Shown here: piece after piece, positions 1 to 8,341 of the stretch
Numbering within the stretch: position 1 is the stretch's first letter
Layout of the letters: each line of letters starts with the position of its first letter
Origin: JAOUEA01 sp963734685
GTDB lineage: Bacteria > Actinomycetota > UBA4738 > HRBIN12
DNA: 64,000 bases
Direction of reading: 5' to 3'
Assembly (NCBI GenBank): GCA_963734685.1
Contig: CAVTIC010000007.1
Coordinates: forward strand, 1-64,000
Notes under the pieces: generated by a model
What the model saw: the letters and a program-made list of their open reading frames with translations, nothing else
The model's database searches: none
Told to the model about the DNA's origin: nothing
Translations under genes and position numbers: made by a program

Positions 1-283
1 CCGGCACGATCACCTCGTCGCCCCATCCGACGTCGAGCGCCTTGCACGCGACCTCCATCGTCACGGTGCCGTTCATCATCAAGACCCCATGGCGAGCGCC
101 CTGGTACGCGGCGAAGGCCTCCTCGAACGCCGTCGCGTTCACGCCGGGCTCAGGGAACCCTCCCCACTCGCCGCCTCGCACGACCTCGGACACGGCCTCG
201 ACGTACTCATCGTCGGGCGCGGGCCACGCAGGGTACGGCGTCGAGCGCACGGGGGTCCCTCCGTTCACTGCGAGTTCAGCCAT
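1..283 (-). CDS. DegT/DnrJ/EryC1/StrS-family aminotransferase, N-terminal part (runs off the window)
   Basis: The minus strand encodes 94 codons from an ATG at 283, preceded by a GAGAGGAGAG Shine-Dalgarno, and is still open at the window edge. The protein begins MAELAVNGGTPVR, continues with a conserved-looking EWGGFPEPGVNATAFE stretch and then LMMNGTVTMEVACKALDVG, the N-terminal layout of PLP-dependent sugar aminotransferases of the DegT/StrS family (normally about 370-400 aa). The PLP-binding lysine lies beyond the edge, so activity cannot be judged. It is divergent from the GH4 gene and probably belongs to the same sugar-processing locus; members act on keto-sugars or keto-inositols, but the substrate here is unknown. 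Confidence 0.85.
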   Translation of the reverse strand, partial: MAELAVNGGTPVRSTPYPAWPAPDDEYVEAVSEVVRGGEWGGFPEPGVNATAFEEAFAAYQGARHGVLMMNGTVTMEVACKALDVGWGDEVIVP

Positions 284-389
284 CGTCCTGCTCTCCTCTC
301 TCAGTGCTCTCTCGGGTATCGGTCAGGTCTCCGTCACCCGCGTCTCGTGCTGGCCAACGCCTCGGTGGCTCCCGCTCATGACCGGCTGC

Positions 390-395
390 TAGCGT
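390..395 (+). promoter_or_regulatory. -10 box of a leaderless promoter for the GH4 gene
   Basis: TAGCGT lies exactly 7 nt before the ATG at 403, with no Shine-Dalgarno in between. This is the geometry of actinobacterial leaderless promoters (TANNNT, transcription starting on the start codon). No convincing -35 box is seen. It supports 403 over the GTG at 394, which would fall inside the promoter. Confidence 0.5.
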
Positions 396-402
396 GGCCC
401 CG

Positions 403-1704
403 ATGGGCGCACGCGTCGTCGTGATCGGCGGGGGATCGGCCTACATGCCGGGGATCGCGTTCGCGTTCGCCAATCATGCCGAAGCGTTCGGGGACGCGAC
501 CCTGGTGCTTCAGGACGTCGACGCCGGCGCGCTCGACCTGCAGCGGCGTCTGACGGGCAGCATCCTGCGTTCGAGGGGAGCCGGAGGCGTTCGGGTGGAG
601 GCTCATGCCGATCGGTCCCCGGCGCTGGAGGGCGCCGAGGTCGTGCTCGCGGCCTTCCGGCCGGGTGGTCTGGAGGCCCGGCACCTCGACGAGCGCATCG
701 CGATCGACCATGGCGTGATCGGACAGGAGACCGCCGGACCCGGGGGGTTCGCCATGGCCCTCAGATCGGTGCCGATCGTGCTCGAGATCGCCGACGAGAT
801 GAGGAGGCTCGCGGCCTCGGAGGCCGTCCTCCTGGACTACACGAACCCGGTACAGGTCGTGAGCGAGGCGATGCGCCGGTTCGGCCCGGCGCTGCCGTTC
901 CTCGGCCTCTGCGATCAGACCGCCGGCGAGGCCCTGTTCCTCGCGAGGCTGCTGGGCGTCGACGCTGATGCGATCGCGCTCGACACGTGCGGCACGAACC
1001 ACATGACGTTCACGAGAGGGGTGCGGGTCGCGAGCGAGGACGTCACCCCCGAGCTGTGGACGCTGCTCGACTCCCTGCCGTTGGAACGCCTGACGTCCGA
1101 CGCCGAGCGGCGAATCGTGCAGCTGTTCCGCATGCTGCATCACGTGCCGAGCGAGTACATGCAGTACTTCTTCTTCCACGACGAGGTGCTGGCCGAGCAA
1201 CGAGCGCGGGGTCGCACGCGCGCGCAGGAGGTGATGGCGATCCTCCCCTCGGTGCTCGAGAGCTACCGACGGGAGGCCGACGCCGAGGATCCGCGACCGT
1301 CGATGGCACGCGCGAGCGAGGAGCACGGCGACTTCGCCGTCACCGTGATGGCCGCGATGCTGACCGGCACGCACCGGCGAGCGATCCTGAACCTCCCGAA
1401 CGCCGGACAGGTCGACGACCTCCCCGACGGCACGATCGTCGAGACCCCTGCGACGATCGACGGCCGAACCGTCTCGCCTGTCCCGCAGGGAGCGCTCCCC
1501 GTCGAGGTGAGCGGGCTGGTCCGACAGGTCGCGGTGCACGCTGCGATGACCGCCGAGGCCGCGGTCACGGGAGATCGCGAGCTGGCCGTGACGGCCCTGG
1601 CCGTGCACCCCCTCGTTCGGAGCGTGAACCTGGCGGATGCGCTCGTGGCCTCCTACCTCGATGCGCACGCCGCGCACCTCCCCGCGGGCTGGGGGGGCCG
1701 ATGA
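403..1704 (+). CDS. Glycoside hydrolase family 4 (NAD-dependent alpha/beta-glycosidase or glycuronidase)
   Basis: 433 aa, the usual GH4 size. The N-terminus VVVIGGGSAYMPG is the Rossmann NAD-binding start. LLDYTNPVQVV (about 142-152) and LDTCGTNHMTF (about 190-200) match the GH4 NPV and C-x2-NH motifs that bind substrate and the divalent metal. GH4 enzymes cleave glycosides by a redox/elimination mechanism needing NAD+ and Mn2+, in the cytoplasm. Its stop overlaps the next start (ATGA), so the two are translationally coupled. With KDG kinase, KDPG aldolase and an ABC sugar importer nearby, a uronide or related sugar-acid substrate is plausible but not shown. Start chosen at ATG 403 because of the leaderless -10 box. 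Confidence 0.88.
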   Translation: MGARVVVIGGGSAYMPGIAFAFANHAEAFGDATLVLQDVDAGALDLQRRLTGSILRSRGAGGVRVEAHADRSPALEGAEVVLAAFRPGGLEARHLDERIAIDHGVIGQETAGPGGFAMALRSVPIVLEIADEMRRLAASEAVLLDYTNPVQVVSEAMRRFGPALPFLGLCDQTAGEALFLARLLGVDADAIALDTCGTNHMTFTRGVRVASEDVTPELWTLLDSLPLERLTSDAERRIVQLFRMLHHVPSEYMQYFFFHDEVLAEQRARGRTRAQEVMAILPSVLESYRREADAEDPRPSMARASEEHGDFAVTVMAAMLTGTHRRAILNLPNAGQVDDLPDGTIVETPATIDGRTVSPVPQGALPVEVSGLVRQVAVHAAMTAEAAVTGDRELAVTALAVHPLVRSVNLADALVASYLDAHAAHLPAGWGGR

Positions 1705-2990
1705 CCGGCGGCGGGGGGTTGGACCTGCGAGGGGTGCTCGCCGTCCGGGTCGAGGAGTCGACGACGGGGTTCCCGGCCGGCGCCGATCTCGCGGTCGCCG
1801 ACGTCGGATCGCGGGGGTGGAACCTGTTCGAGGACCTCGTGCCGCCGGTCGTGGTGCTTCGAGAGCGCGCTCTCGAGCACAACCTCGACCTGATGTCGGC
1901 TTACTGTCGGGCCAACGGCGTCGAGCTCGCTCCGCACGGGAAGACGTCGATGGCCCCGCAGCTGTGGGCCCGCCAGCTCGATGCGGGTGCGTGGGGCGTC
2001 ACGGCAGCCACCCCGGTCCAGGCTCGTGCGATGCGCTCGGCCGGGGTGCCTCGCATCCTGCTCGCGGACGAGCTGGTCGACGCGGGGTCGATCGGGTGGG
2101 TCGCCCGCGAGCTCGCCGACGAGGCGTTCGGCTTCGCCTGCTGGGTCGACTCGGCGCGAGGGGTGGGACTGTTGCGCGAGGGACTCGTGGCCGGCGGGGC
2201 GCCGCGGCCGCTGTCGGTGCTGGTCGAGCTCGGGCATGCGCGGGGCCGATCCGGATGCCGGAGCGTCGCGGAGGCGCTCGACCTCGCCGCCCTGGTCGAC
2301 GACGCGCCGGAGCTGGCGCTCGTCGGGGTCGCGGGCTACGAGGGCACGGTCTGCGGCGACCGTGGACCGGTGTGTGTCGACGCGGTCGATGCGTTCCTCC
2401 GCGACCTCCGTGAGCTCACGAGCGAGCTGCAGGCTCGCGGGGCCTTCGATACCGCCGGCGAGGCGATCGTCAGCGCCGGAGGGAGCGCGTTCTTCGACCG
2501 TGTGGTTGCGGTGCTCGGGAAGGGCTGGGCCGCGGGGGCCGCGGTGCGGCTCGTGCTGCGGTCTGGGTGCTACCTCACCCACGATCACGGCGTGTACGAG
2601 CGCAACTCTCCGATGTCCGCGGCGACCGATACTGGCGGCCGCTTCCTGCCGGCGTTCGAGGCGTGGGGCGCCGTGCTGTCGCGTCCCGAACCGCGTGTCG
2701 TCGTCGTCGGTCTGGGCAAGCGCGATGTGCCGTCGGACATCGATCTGCCCGTGCCGCTCCGCATCCGGAGGTCGACCGGATCGTTCACCGACGCCGCCGG
2801 GATCGTGGTGCGGCGGCTGATGGACCAGCATGCGATCTGCGACGTGGGCGGCAGCGGTGTGCCACCGGACGTGGGCGACCTCGTGGCGTTCGGCGTCTCC
2901 CATCCCTGCACGGCCTTCGATCGTCGCCGGGTGATCCCCGTGGTCGATGATGACGATCGCGTCGTGGATGCCGTGGCCACGCTGTTCTGA
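1701..2990 (+). CDS. PLP fold-type III enzyme, D-serine dehydratase / D-threonine aldolase-like
   Basis: 429 aa from an ATG that overlaps the GH4 stop by 4 bp. APHGKTSMAPQLW near residue 75-87 carries the PLP Schiff-base lysine of the alanine-racemase N-terminal fold; the C-terminal domain contains DQHAICDVGG and SHPCTAF, the His...His-x-Cys zinc-ligand pattern of eukaryotic-type D-serine dehydratases. The family also includes D-threonine and 3-hydroxy-D-aspartate aldolases. Coupling to a glycosidase in a sugar cluster is unusual for an amino-acid enzyme and suggests it may act on a hydroxy-amino acid or amino sugar acid arising in the pathway; that is inference. Family assignment is firm, reaction is not. 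Confidence 0.8.
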   Translation: MTGGGGLDLRGVLAVRVEESTTGFPAGADLAVADVGSRGWNLFEDLVPPVVVLRERALEHNLDLMSAYCRANGVELAPHGKTSMAPQLWARQLDAGAWGVTAATPVQARAMRSAGVPRILLADELVDAGSIGWVARELADEAFGFACWVDSARGVGLLREGLVAGGAPRPLSVLVELGHARGRSGCRSVAEALDLAALVDDAPELALVGVAGYEGTVCGDRGPVCVDAVDAFLRDLRELTSELQARGAFDTAGEAIVSAGGSAFFDRVVAVLGKGWAAGAAVRLVLRSGCYLTHDHGVYERNSPMSAATDTGGRFLPAFEAWGAVLSRPEPRVVVVGLGKRDVPSDIDLPVPLRIRRSTGSFTDAAGIVVRRLMDQHAICDVGGSGVPPDVGDLVAFGVSHPCTAFDRRRVIPVVDDDDRVVDAVATLF

Positions 2991-3030
2991 TCGCGGCGTC
3001 GACGCCGGATCTCGTGCGACGCGGGCTGGG

Positions 3031-3930
3031 TCACACATCGACGTCCTGCGTGCGCGCACCGACATCGCCGAGGACGCCCGCGGCCTCCGCTCCCGCTGCC
3101 GCTCCCGCTCGCAGCGACTCGAGGCATGATGCCCCGTCGAGCCGGGCAGCCAGGTAGCCGGCGTTGAACGCGTCGCCGGCGCCGACGGGGTCGACGTCGT
3201 CGGAGGCCGGTGGACGGAGCTCGCGCCAGGCGCCGTCGGGCTCCAGGACCGCGGCGCCGTCGGCGCCGCGCTTCACGACGACCTCGCTGGGCCCCAGCTC
3301 CGCGCAGCGCCTGGCCGAGTCCACGCCCGAGCCGCCCACGAGCGAGGCGAGCTCTCGCTCGCCGCTGAGCACCACCTCGCAGCGTTCCAGCAGGGGCATC
3401 ACGAGCTCGTGTGCGCGATCGGATCCCCAGAGGCCCCGACGGAGGTTCGGGTCCACGGCGCGGAGCCCGCCGGCACGGTCGAGGAGCGCGATCGCCGCGG
3501 CCTGCGGTCCCGGCCCGAGCATCGCCGTGATCCCGGTCACGAGCACGGCGCGGGCGTCGGCGATCGGCACCCCGTTCAGCGCGCCCGGGTCGAGCGCGCT
3601 CGCGGCCGATCCGGCTCGCCAGTAGCGCACCCCTCCCCGGGTATCGCGGAGCATCAGGCCGGTGGATCGCGCCGGGTCGGTTCGGACCCATCGGAGATCG
3701 ACTCCTTCCAGCTCGAGGGCCTCGCGCACGCGCGTTCCGGCCGGGTCGTCCCCGAGGCGGCTGATCCACGCCGTACGGAACCCCAGACGGGAGAGGGCGA
3801 CGAGTGCGTTGCTCTCGGCGCCGCCGTGGGTCGCGGCGAACGCCGACGCGGTCTCGAGCGGCCCGTCGCGGGCGACGAGGGAGAGCATCGTCTCGCCGAG
3901 CCCGATCACGTCGTAGGTCGTGCCGCTCAT
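3031..3930 (-). CDS. kdgK: 2-keto-3-deoxygluconate kinase-like PfkB sugar kinase
   Basis: 299 aa PfkB-family (ribokinase fold) kinase. GLGETMLSLV opens the protein and DDVDPVGAGDAFNAGY (about 250-265) is the anion-hole/catalytic-base signature with Asp. The N-terminal pattern and the immediate neighbour, a KDPG aldolase, point to phosphorylation of 2-keto-3-deoxygluconate (or -galactonate) with ATP, giving the aldolase substrate. The ATG at 3930 overlaps the aldolase stop (ATGA), so both are made from one transcript running leftwards. It converges on the PLP enzyme gene with 40 bp between them. Confidence 0.82.
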   Translation of the reverse strand: MSGTTYDVIGLGETMLSLVARDGPLETASAFAATHGGAESNALVALSRLGFRTAWISRLGDDPAGTRVREALELEGVDLRWVRTDPARSTGLMLRDTRGGVRYWRAGSAASALDPGALNGVPIADARAVLVTGITAMLGPGPQAAAIALLDRAGGLRAVDPNLRRGLWGSDRAHELVMPLLERCEVVLSGERELASLVGGSGVDSARRCAELGPSEVVVKRGADGAAVLEPDGAWRELRPPASDDVDPVGAGDAFNAGYLAARLDGASCLESLRAGAAAGAEAAGVLGDVGARTQDVDV

Positions 3931-4541
3931 CTCCTCGCCGCCTCGAGCGCGGCAGCGGCGCGGGCTCGCAGTTCGTCGAGCTCGGCGGGTGTCTCGGGCG
4001 GACGGTGTCCCGTGAGCGCCGACCCGAGACCGACCGCCGTCGACCCGGCGGCGAGATAGGCGCCGACCTCGTCGACGGCGATGCCGCCCGTGGCGAGCAG
4101 CCCGACCCCGGGGAACGGCGAGCGCAGGGCACGGATCAGCTCCGGCCCGCCACACGGCCCGGCGGGGAAGACCTTCACGGCCGAGGCCCCCAGGCGACGA
4201 GCTCGCAGCAGCTCGGTCGGCGTGAGCACACCGGGGATCGGCTCGACGTCGAGGGCGAGCGCCTGCTCGACCACCGCGTCGATGAGTCCGGGCGACACGA
4301 CGAAGCCGGCTCCGGCGTCGGCGCTCGCCCGCACCTGATCGGCGTCGAGCACGGTGCCCACGCCGATCGCGGCCCCGGTCCCCGCGATCGAGGCGACCGC
4401 GTCCAAGGCCCCGGGCGTGTCGAGCGTGACCTCCAGGAGCGGGATCCCTGCGTCGGCCAGTGCCTCGAGGACGGGGATGAGGTCGGCCGTCGCCCGATAG
4501 CGGACGATCCCGAGCAGCGGTCCTGCATCGATGATCGTCAT
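3927..4541 (-). CDS. eda: 2-dehydro-3-deoxy-phosphogluconate (KDPG/KDPGal) aldolase
   Basis: 204 aa, the normal length for the class I Eda family. Visible motifs are LLEVTLDTP with the catalytic Glu, IGVGTVLDADQV, FVVSPGLI, PIPGVLTPTEL and AVKVFPAGP, whose Lys forms the Schiff base with substrate. It splits KDPG (or its galacto epimer) into pyruvate and glyceraldehyde-3-phosphate, completing the KDG branch with the kinase downstream. First gene of a leftward two-gene operon; divergent from the ROK regulator, whose promoter begins about 50 bp away. Confidence 0.9.
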   Translation of the reverse strand: MTIIDAGPLLGIVRYRATADLIPVLEALADAGIPLLEVTLDTPGALDAVASIAGTGAAIGVGTVLDADQVRASADAGAGFVVSPGLIDAVVEQALALDVEPIPGVLTPTELLRARRLGASAVKVFPAGPCGGPELIRALRSPFPGVGLLATGGIAVDEVGAYLAAGSTAVGLGSALTGHRPPETPAELDELRARAAAALEAARR

Positions 4542-4591
4542 CGTTGCCCGCGGCCCTCCGTGCGCCGGTCGGGGCGGTTCCGCCGATTGTC

Positions 4592-4621
4592 TTGACTCGG
4601 GTCCGAGAGCGAGCGTAGCAT
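4592..4621 (+). promoter_or_regulatory. Promoter of the ROK regulator gene
   Basis: TTGACT at 4592-4597 and TAGCAT at 4616-4621 are separated by 18 bp, a good sigma-70-type pair for an actinobacterium. The expected transcription start is near 4628, just ahead of the operator palindrome and the Shine-Dalgarno at 4656-4664. This places the real translation start downstream of 4664. Confidence 0.6.
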
Positions 4622-4635
4622 CCGCCCGAATAGTT

Positions 4636-4648
4636 AGGAAAGTTTCCT
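4636..4648 (+). promoter_or_regulatory. ROK-type operator palindrome
   Basis: AGGAAAGTTTCCT is a perfect odd-length palindrome in an AT-rich island just after the predicted transcription start. Palindromes of this AAA-N-TTT type are bound by ROK-family repressors such as NagC/XylR relatives; auto-repression of the adjacent ROK gene, and possibly control of the divergent aldolase/kinase operon, is inferred. Confidence 0.55.
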
Positions 4649-4668
4649 TTGCACTGAGGGGAGGCGCG

Positions 4669-5865
4669 ACGAACCTCGACCGGACGGCTCCGGCCGCGGG
4701 CACGCCAAGCCTGCTTCGCGCGATCAACGAACGCACCGTGCTGGATTGCGTGCTGCGCATCGGTCCGATCTCCCGAGCCCAGATCGCACGCGAGACCGCC
4801 TTGTCCAAGCCGACGGTCTCGCAGGCGCTCGCCGGGCTCGAGCGTGCGGGCCTCGTCCACGAGGCAGGCCGGTCGAAGGGCGGGAAGGGACCCACGGCCA
4901 TCTTGTACGAGCTGAACCCACGGGCCGGCTGGGTCGTCGGCATCGACGTCGGACGGGACTGGGTCCGGGCCGCGATCGCCGATGTCACCGGGGAGTTCGT
5001 CGCTCGCCGGGACGAGCGGGCGCGAGTGAAGAGCGCGCGGACGTTGATCACGCAGATCGGCGCGATCGCTCACGGGCTCGCGGCCGACGCAGGCATCAGG
5101 TGGCGGCAGGTGACGTTCGCCACGGTGGGGAGTCCCGGCGTGTTCGAGCCAGAGCGTGGTCAGGTGGCGCTCGCCTACAGCCTGCCGGGGTGGGGGCGAG
5201 AGGGCCTCGTCGAGATGGTGCAGGCCGAGCTCGGCACCAAGACCGCCTTCGAGAACGACGTGAACCTGGCGGCGCTCGGCGAGCAGTGGCACGGTCTCGG
5301 CAAGGGCGTGGGCAACTTCGTCTACCTGCACCTGGGCACGGGAGTGGGCATGGGGCTGGTGCTCGACGGCGAGCTGTTCCGCGGCAGCACGGGGGCTGCC
5401 GGCGAGGTGGGGTACATGCCGCTGGCGGGCACCGATCTGAAGGACCCGACGAGCCGCCGCCGGGGTCCGCTCGACGCTGCCGCGAGCGCCGCCGGGGTCG
5501 TCGCGGCCGCGCGGAAGCTGGGCATGTCGCCGCCGCTGACCGCCAAGCGCGTGTTCAACGCTGCTCGCGCGGGTGACGCGAAAGCCAGGCGGGTCGTGCG
5601 CATGGAGGCCGGGCGCATCGCGCTCGCGGTCGCGGCGGTCGCCTCGGTCGTCGATCCGGAGCTCGTGATCCTGGGCGGCGGCATCGGCGGCAACGGCGAT
5701 CTGCTGCTCGATCCGGTGGAACGGGAGCTGCGTTCGATCTCGCCGTTCCGACCACGGGTCGAAGCATCGGTACTCCGCGAGGAAGCCACGCTGTACGGCT
5801 CGGTGTTCATGGCGCTGCAGGCGGCGCAGGACCAGTTGTTCGCCAGGGGCAAGGTGCCGGCCTGA
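4669..5865 (+). CDS. ROK-family transcriptional regulator (start codon non-canonical)
   Basis: About 398 aa. The N-terminal winged helix-turn-helix reads ISRAQIARETALSKPTVSQAL; the ROK sugar-kinase-like domain follows with GIDVGRDWVRAA, LHLGTGVGMGLVLDG and GAAGEVGYMPLAG. The zinc-binding cysteine cluster of many ROK proteins is absent. The only in-frame canonical start upstream of the HTH is ATG 4531, which lies ahead of the promoter and overlaps the divergent aldolase gene. A strong Shine-Dalgarno GAGGGGAGG (4656-4664) is followed 4 nt later by in-frame ACG (4669); CTG 4654 is a weaker option. Likely a sugar-responsive repressor of this island. Confidence 0.85.
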   Translation, partial: TNLDRTAPAAGTPSLLRAINERTVLDCVLRIGPISRAQIARETALSKPTVSQALAGLERAGLVHEAGRSKGGKGPTAILYELNPRAGWVVGIDVGRDWVRAAIADVTGEFVARRDERARVKSARTLITQIGAIAHGLAADAGIRWRQVTFATVGSPGVFEPERGQVALAYSLPGWGREGLVEMVQAELGTKTAFENDVNLAALGEQWHGLGKGVGNFVYLHLGTGVGMGLVLDGELFRGSTGAAGEVGYMPLAGTDLKDPTSRRRGPLDAAASAAGVVAAARKLGMSPPLTAKRVFNAARAGDAKARRVVRMEAGRIALAVAAVASVVDPELVILGGGIGGNGDLLLDPVERELRSISPFRPRVEASVLREEATLYGSVFMALQAAQDQLFARGKVPA

Positions 5866-5949
5866 TGCACGGAAGATCGCTCACGAACGTACAACCGATC
5901 ACAGGCAGCTCGGAAGAGATCCGGGTCGACCGGGGGAGGGAGGCGCACG

Positions 5950-7311
5950 ATGAGGCGTTTGGTGGTGACGACGGCCGTGCTCGCGTTCGTGGCCGCGGCG
6001 TGTACGGCCGGTGGCGGGGACGAGCCCGCTCCCACCGTGGACACCGCCGCGTCGAACGAGCCGGTGACCGTGACGCTCACGGGGGAGTGGACCTCGAAGC
6101 GTGAGTGCGACGAGTGGCAGAACTCGTTCAAGGACGGTTTCGAGGCCGAGTACCCGTGGATCACGGTCGATGCGAAGTGCGGCGTGACCGAGGAGAAGCA
6201 GATCGCGGCGATCAACGCGGGCAACCCGCCCGACGCGTTCCTGTCCTTCGGGGTCGACAACGTCGGACGCTTCTGTGATTCGGGCGCATGGGTGGACCTG
6301 AACCCCTACATCGACGGGGAGGCCGGGTTCGATCGCAGCATCTTCCCTGAGACCGCGCTCACGTACACGAGCTTCGAAGGAACGCAGTGCTCGCTGCCAT
6401 TCCTCACGGACACGACCGCGCTCTACTACAACCTGGACCTGTTCCAGAAGGCCGGTCTGACCGATCCGCCGAAGACCACGGACGAGTTGACCGAGGACGC
6501 GAAGGCGCTCACCGAGTTCAACGCCGACGGGTCGATCAAGGTCGCCGGGTTCGTGCCGGTGACCGACTACTACTGCTGCAGCAGCAACCTCTTGAACCTG
6601 GGTCACATGTTCGGCGCGCAGTACCTCGACGAGGCGGGCAACCCCGCGTACGCGACCGACGCCGCGTGGGCCGAGATGTTCCAGTGGCAGCACGACTTCA
6701 TCGCCGAGGTCTATGGTGACGGCGACTTCCAGGTCGGTGCCGACAAGCTGCGGAAGTTCGTGGCCGGCGCCGGGAACGAGTGGGGCAAGCCACAGGACTT
6801 CCAGCAGGGCCGGGTCGCGATGCAGATCGACGGTGAATGGAGGAACGCCTTCCTGGCCGATTTCGCACCCGACCTCAACTACGACACGGCCCCGCTGCCG
6901 ACCGCTCCCGACAAGACCGATCAGTACGGGTCGGGCGTCGCCGGTGGCACGATCATCGGCATCCCGAAGGGGGCCGAGCATCCGGCGGAGGCGTGGCTGC
7001 TGGTGAAGTACCTGGCGACGAACACCGACACGCTCGTCTATATGGCGAACTTCGTGAACAACGTGCCGACGACGATCGAGGCGATCAACTCGCCGGATCT
7101 CGATCTGCCGGAGCAGTTCGGCACCTTCATGGATGCCTTCAACCACCCGGACTCGGCATACCGGCCGACGACGGTGATCGGCGAGGAGTTGGAGCAGTAC
7201 CTGGTCAACTTCGCGGCCGACTGGCAAGCGGGTGATGCGACCGACCTGCAGGCCGGGCTCGAGAAGGCCACCCAGGAGACCCAGGACGCCCTCGAGCAGG
7301 CGCAACTCTAA
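5950..7311 (+). CDS. ABC sugar importer, extracellular solute-binding lipoprotein
   Basis: 453 aa family-1 extracellular solute-binding protein. The first 18 residues are a signal peptide ending in the lipobox VAAAC, so the mature protein is lipid-anchored at Cys18. Core features include AFLSFGVDNVG, LPFLTDTTALYYNLDLFQKAG, and near the C-terminus VAGGTIIGIPKGAEHPAEAW, typical of oligosaccharide/sugar binders. The YYCCSS stretch around 200 is an unusual adjacent cysteine pair, perhaps structural. An ATG preceded by GGGAGGGAGG sets the start. Two permease genes follow at once; no ATPase gene is nearby, so a shared MsmK/UgpC-type ATPase elsewhere is likely. Confidence 0.92.
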   Translation: MRRLVVTTAVLAFVAAACTAGGGDEPAPTVDTAASNEPVTVTLTGEWTSKRECDEWQNSFKDGFEAEYPWITVDAKCGVTEEKQIAAINAGNPPDAFLSFGVDNVGRFCDSGAWVDLNPYIDGEAGFDRSIFPETALTYTSFEGTQCSLPFLTDTTALYYNLDLFQKAGLTDPPKTTDELTEDAKALTEFNADGSIKVAGFVPVTDYYCCSSNLLNLGHMFGAQYLDEAGNPAYATDAAWAEMFQWQHDFIAEVYGDGDFQVGADKLRKFVAGAGNEWGKPQDFQQGRVAMQIDGEWRNAFLADFAPDLNYDTAPLPTAPDKTDQYGSGVAGGTIIGIPKGAEHPAEAWLLVKYLATNTDTLVYMANFVNNVPTTIEAINSPDLDLPEQFGTFMDAFNHPDSAYRPTTVIGEELEQYLVNFAADWQAGDATDLQAGLEKATQETQDALEQAQL

Positions 7312-7322
7312 GGAGGGGAGCC

Positions 7323-8303
7323 ACGGCGCAGGCGACGACCACGACGCCGATCGAGCGGGGGGCGCGACGAACGTCCCCCGCTCGCCGGCGCCAGGCCCGG
7401 AAGCGGTATCTGCTGGTGCTTCTGTTCATGTCGCCGTGGATCGTGGGGTTCCTCGCGTTCACGCTCTACCCGATGATCTCCAGCTTGTACTTCTCCTTCA
7501 CCAGCTACGACTTGCTCTCCACCCCTCACTGGATCGGGCTCGAGAACTACCGCTTCATGTTCACGAAGGACCCGCTGTTCTGGACGGCGATCAAGAACAC
7601 GGCGTGGATCATCGTGATCGGTGTGCCCGTTCGCATCCTGGCGGCGATCGTCACCGCCTCGTTGCTCGTCCGCCCCAAGCGCGGGGTCAAGGCCTATCGC
7701 ACGCTCTTCTTCGTGCCGACCCTGGCCCCGGCCGTCGCCGCCGCGTTGGCGTTCCTCTACCTGTTCAACCCAGCCACGGGCCCCGTGAACCAGATCCTCG
7801 GGGCGATCGGCATCAAGGATCCGCCGCTGTGGCTCTACGACGCACAGTGGTCCAAGCCCACCTTGGTGCTGCTGATCCTGTGGGGCGTCGGCGACGCGAT
7901 GATCATCTTCCTCGCGGGCATGCTCGACGTGCCGCGTCAGCTCTACGAGGCGGCCGACATCGAAGGCGCCAGCGGCTGGCAGAAGTTCCGCTCGGTGACC
8001 CTGCCGTTGATCTCGCCGGTCATCTTCTTCTCGCTCGTGATCGGCGTGATCTACGGCTTCCAATACTTCACGCAACCGTACGTGATCAGCTTCTGGCTCA
8101 CCGGTGACGCCGCCCAGATCGGCCACCCGCAGAACTCGCTGCTCTTCTTCACCTCGCGGCTCTACCAGATGGGGTTCCAGAACTTCAAGATGGGGTACGC
8201 CTCGGCGCTCGCGTGGGTGCTGCTCGTGGTGACGATGATCTGCACCCTCATGATCCTGCGGAACTCGAGGCGCTGGGTGCACTACGGAGGGGGACTCCGA
8301 TAG
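7323..8303 (+). CDS. ABC sugar importer permease (MalF/UgpA type), apparent ACG start
   Basis: About 326 aa with six membrane segments; the EAA loop around EAADIEGASGWQKFRSVTLPL matches the permease signature that contacts the ATPase. Canonical starts (GTG 7416, ATG 7428) would remove the basic cytoplasmic leader and the first half of TM1. A perfect AGGAGGGG (7311-7318) sits 4 nt before an in-frame ACG at 7323, giving a leader rich in Arg/Lys before TM1, as expected for this family. ACG initiation is inferred; a sequence error from ATG is the alternative. Forms the transmembrane pair with the next gene. Confidence 0.88.
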   Translation, partial: TAQATTTTPIERGARRTSPARRRQARKRYLLVLLFMSPWIVGFLAFTLYPMISSLYFSFTSYDLLSTPHWIGLENYRFMFTKDPLFWTAIKNTAWIIVIGVPVRILAAIVTASLLVRPKRGVKAYRTLFFVPTLAPAVAAALAFLYLFNPATGPVNQILGAIGIKDPPLWLYDAQWSKPTLVLLILWGVGDAMIIFLAGMLDVPRQLYEAADIEGASGWQKFRSVTLPLISPVIFFSLVIGVIYGFQYFTQPYVISFWLTGDAAQIGHPQNSLLFFTSRLYQMGFQNFKMGYASALAWVLLVVTMICTLMILRNSRRWVHYGGGLR

Positions 8304-8341
8304 CCACGCCGACCGTCTCCGTCGCACGAGGGCCGTCAACG

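Noticed and set aside
4531..4668. Extension of the ROK gene to ATG 4531.
   Set aside because: It would overlap the divergent aldolase gene and contain the promoter, operator and ribosome-binding site of its own gene.
3031..5331. Very long antisense and alternative-frame reading frames, for example minus frames spanning several genes (3031-5331, 26038-28542, 61316-63670).
   Set aside because: High GC removes stop codons, so shadow frames are long. Their translations are rich in Arg/Pro/Ala without recognisable domains, while the opposite or shifted frames encode clear families. Only their domain-bearing parts were kept.
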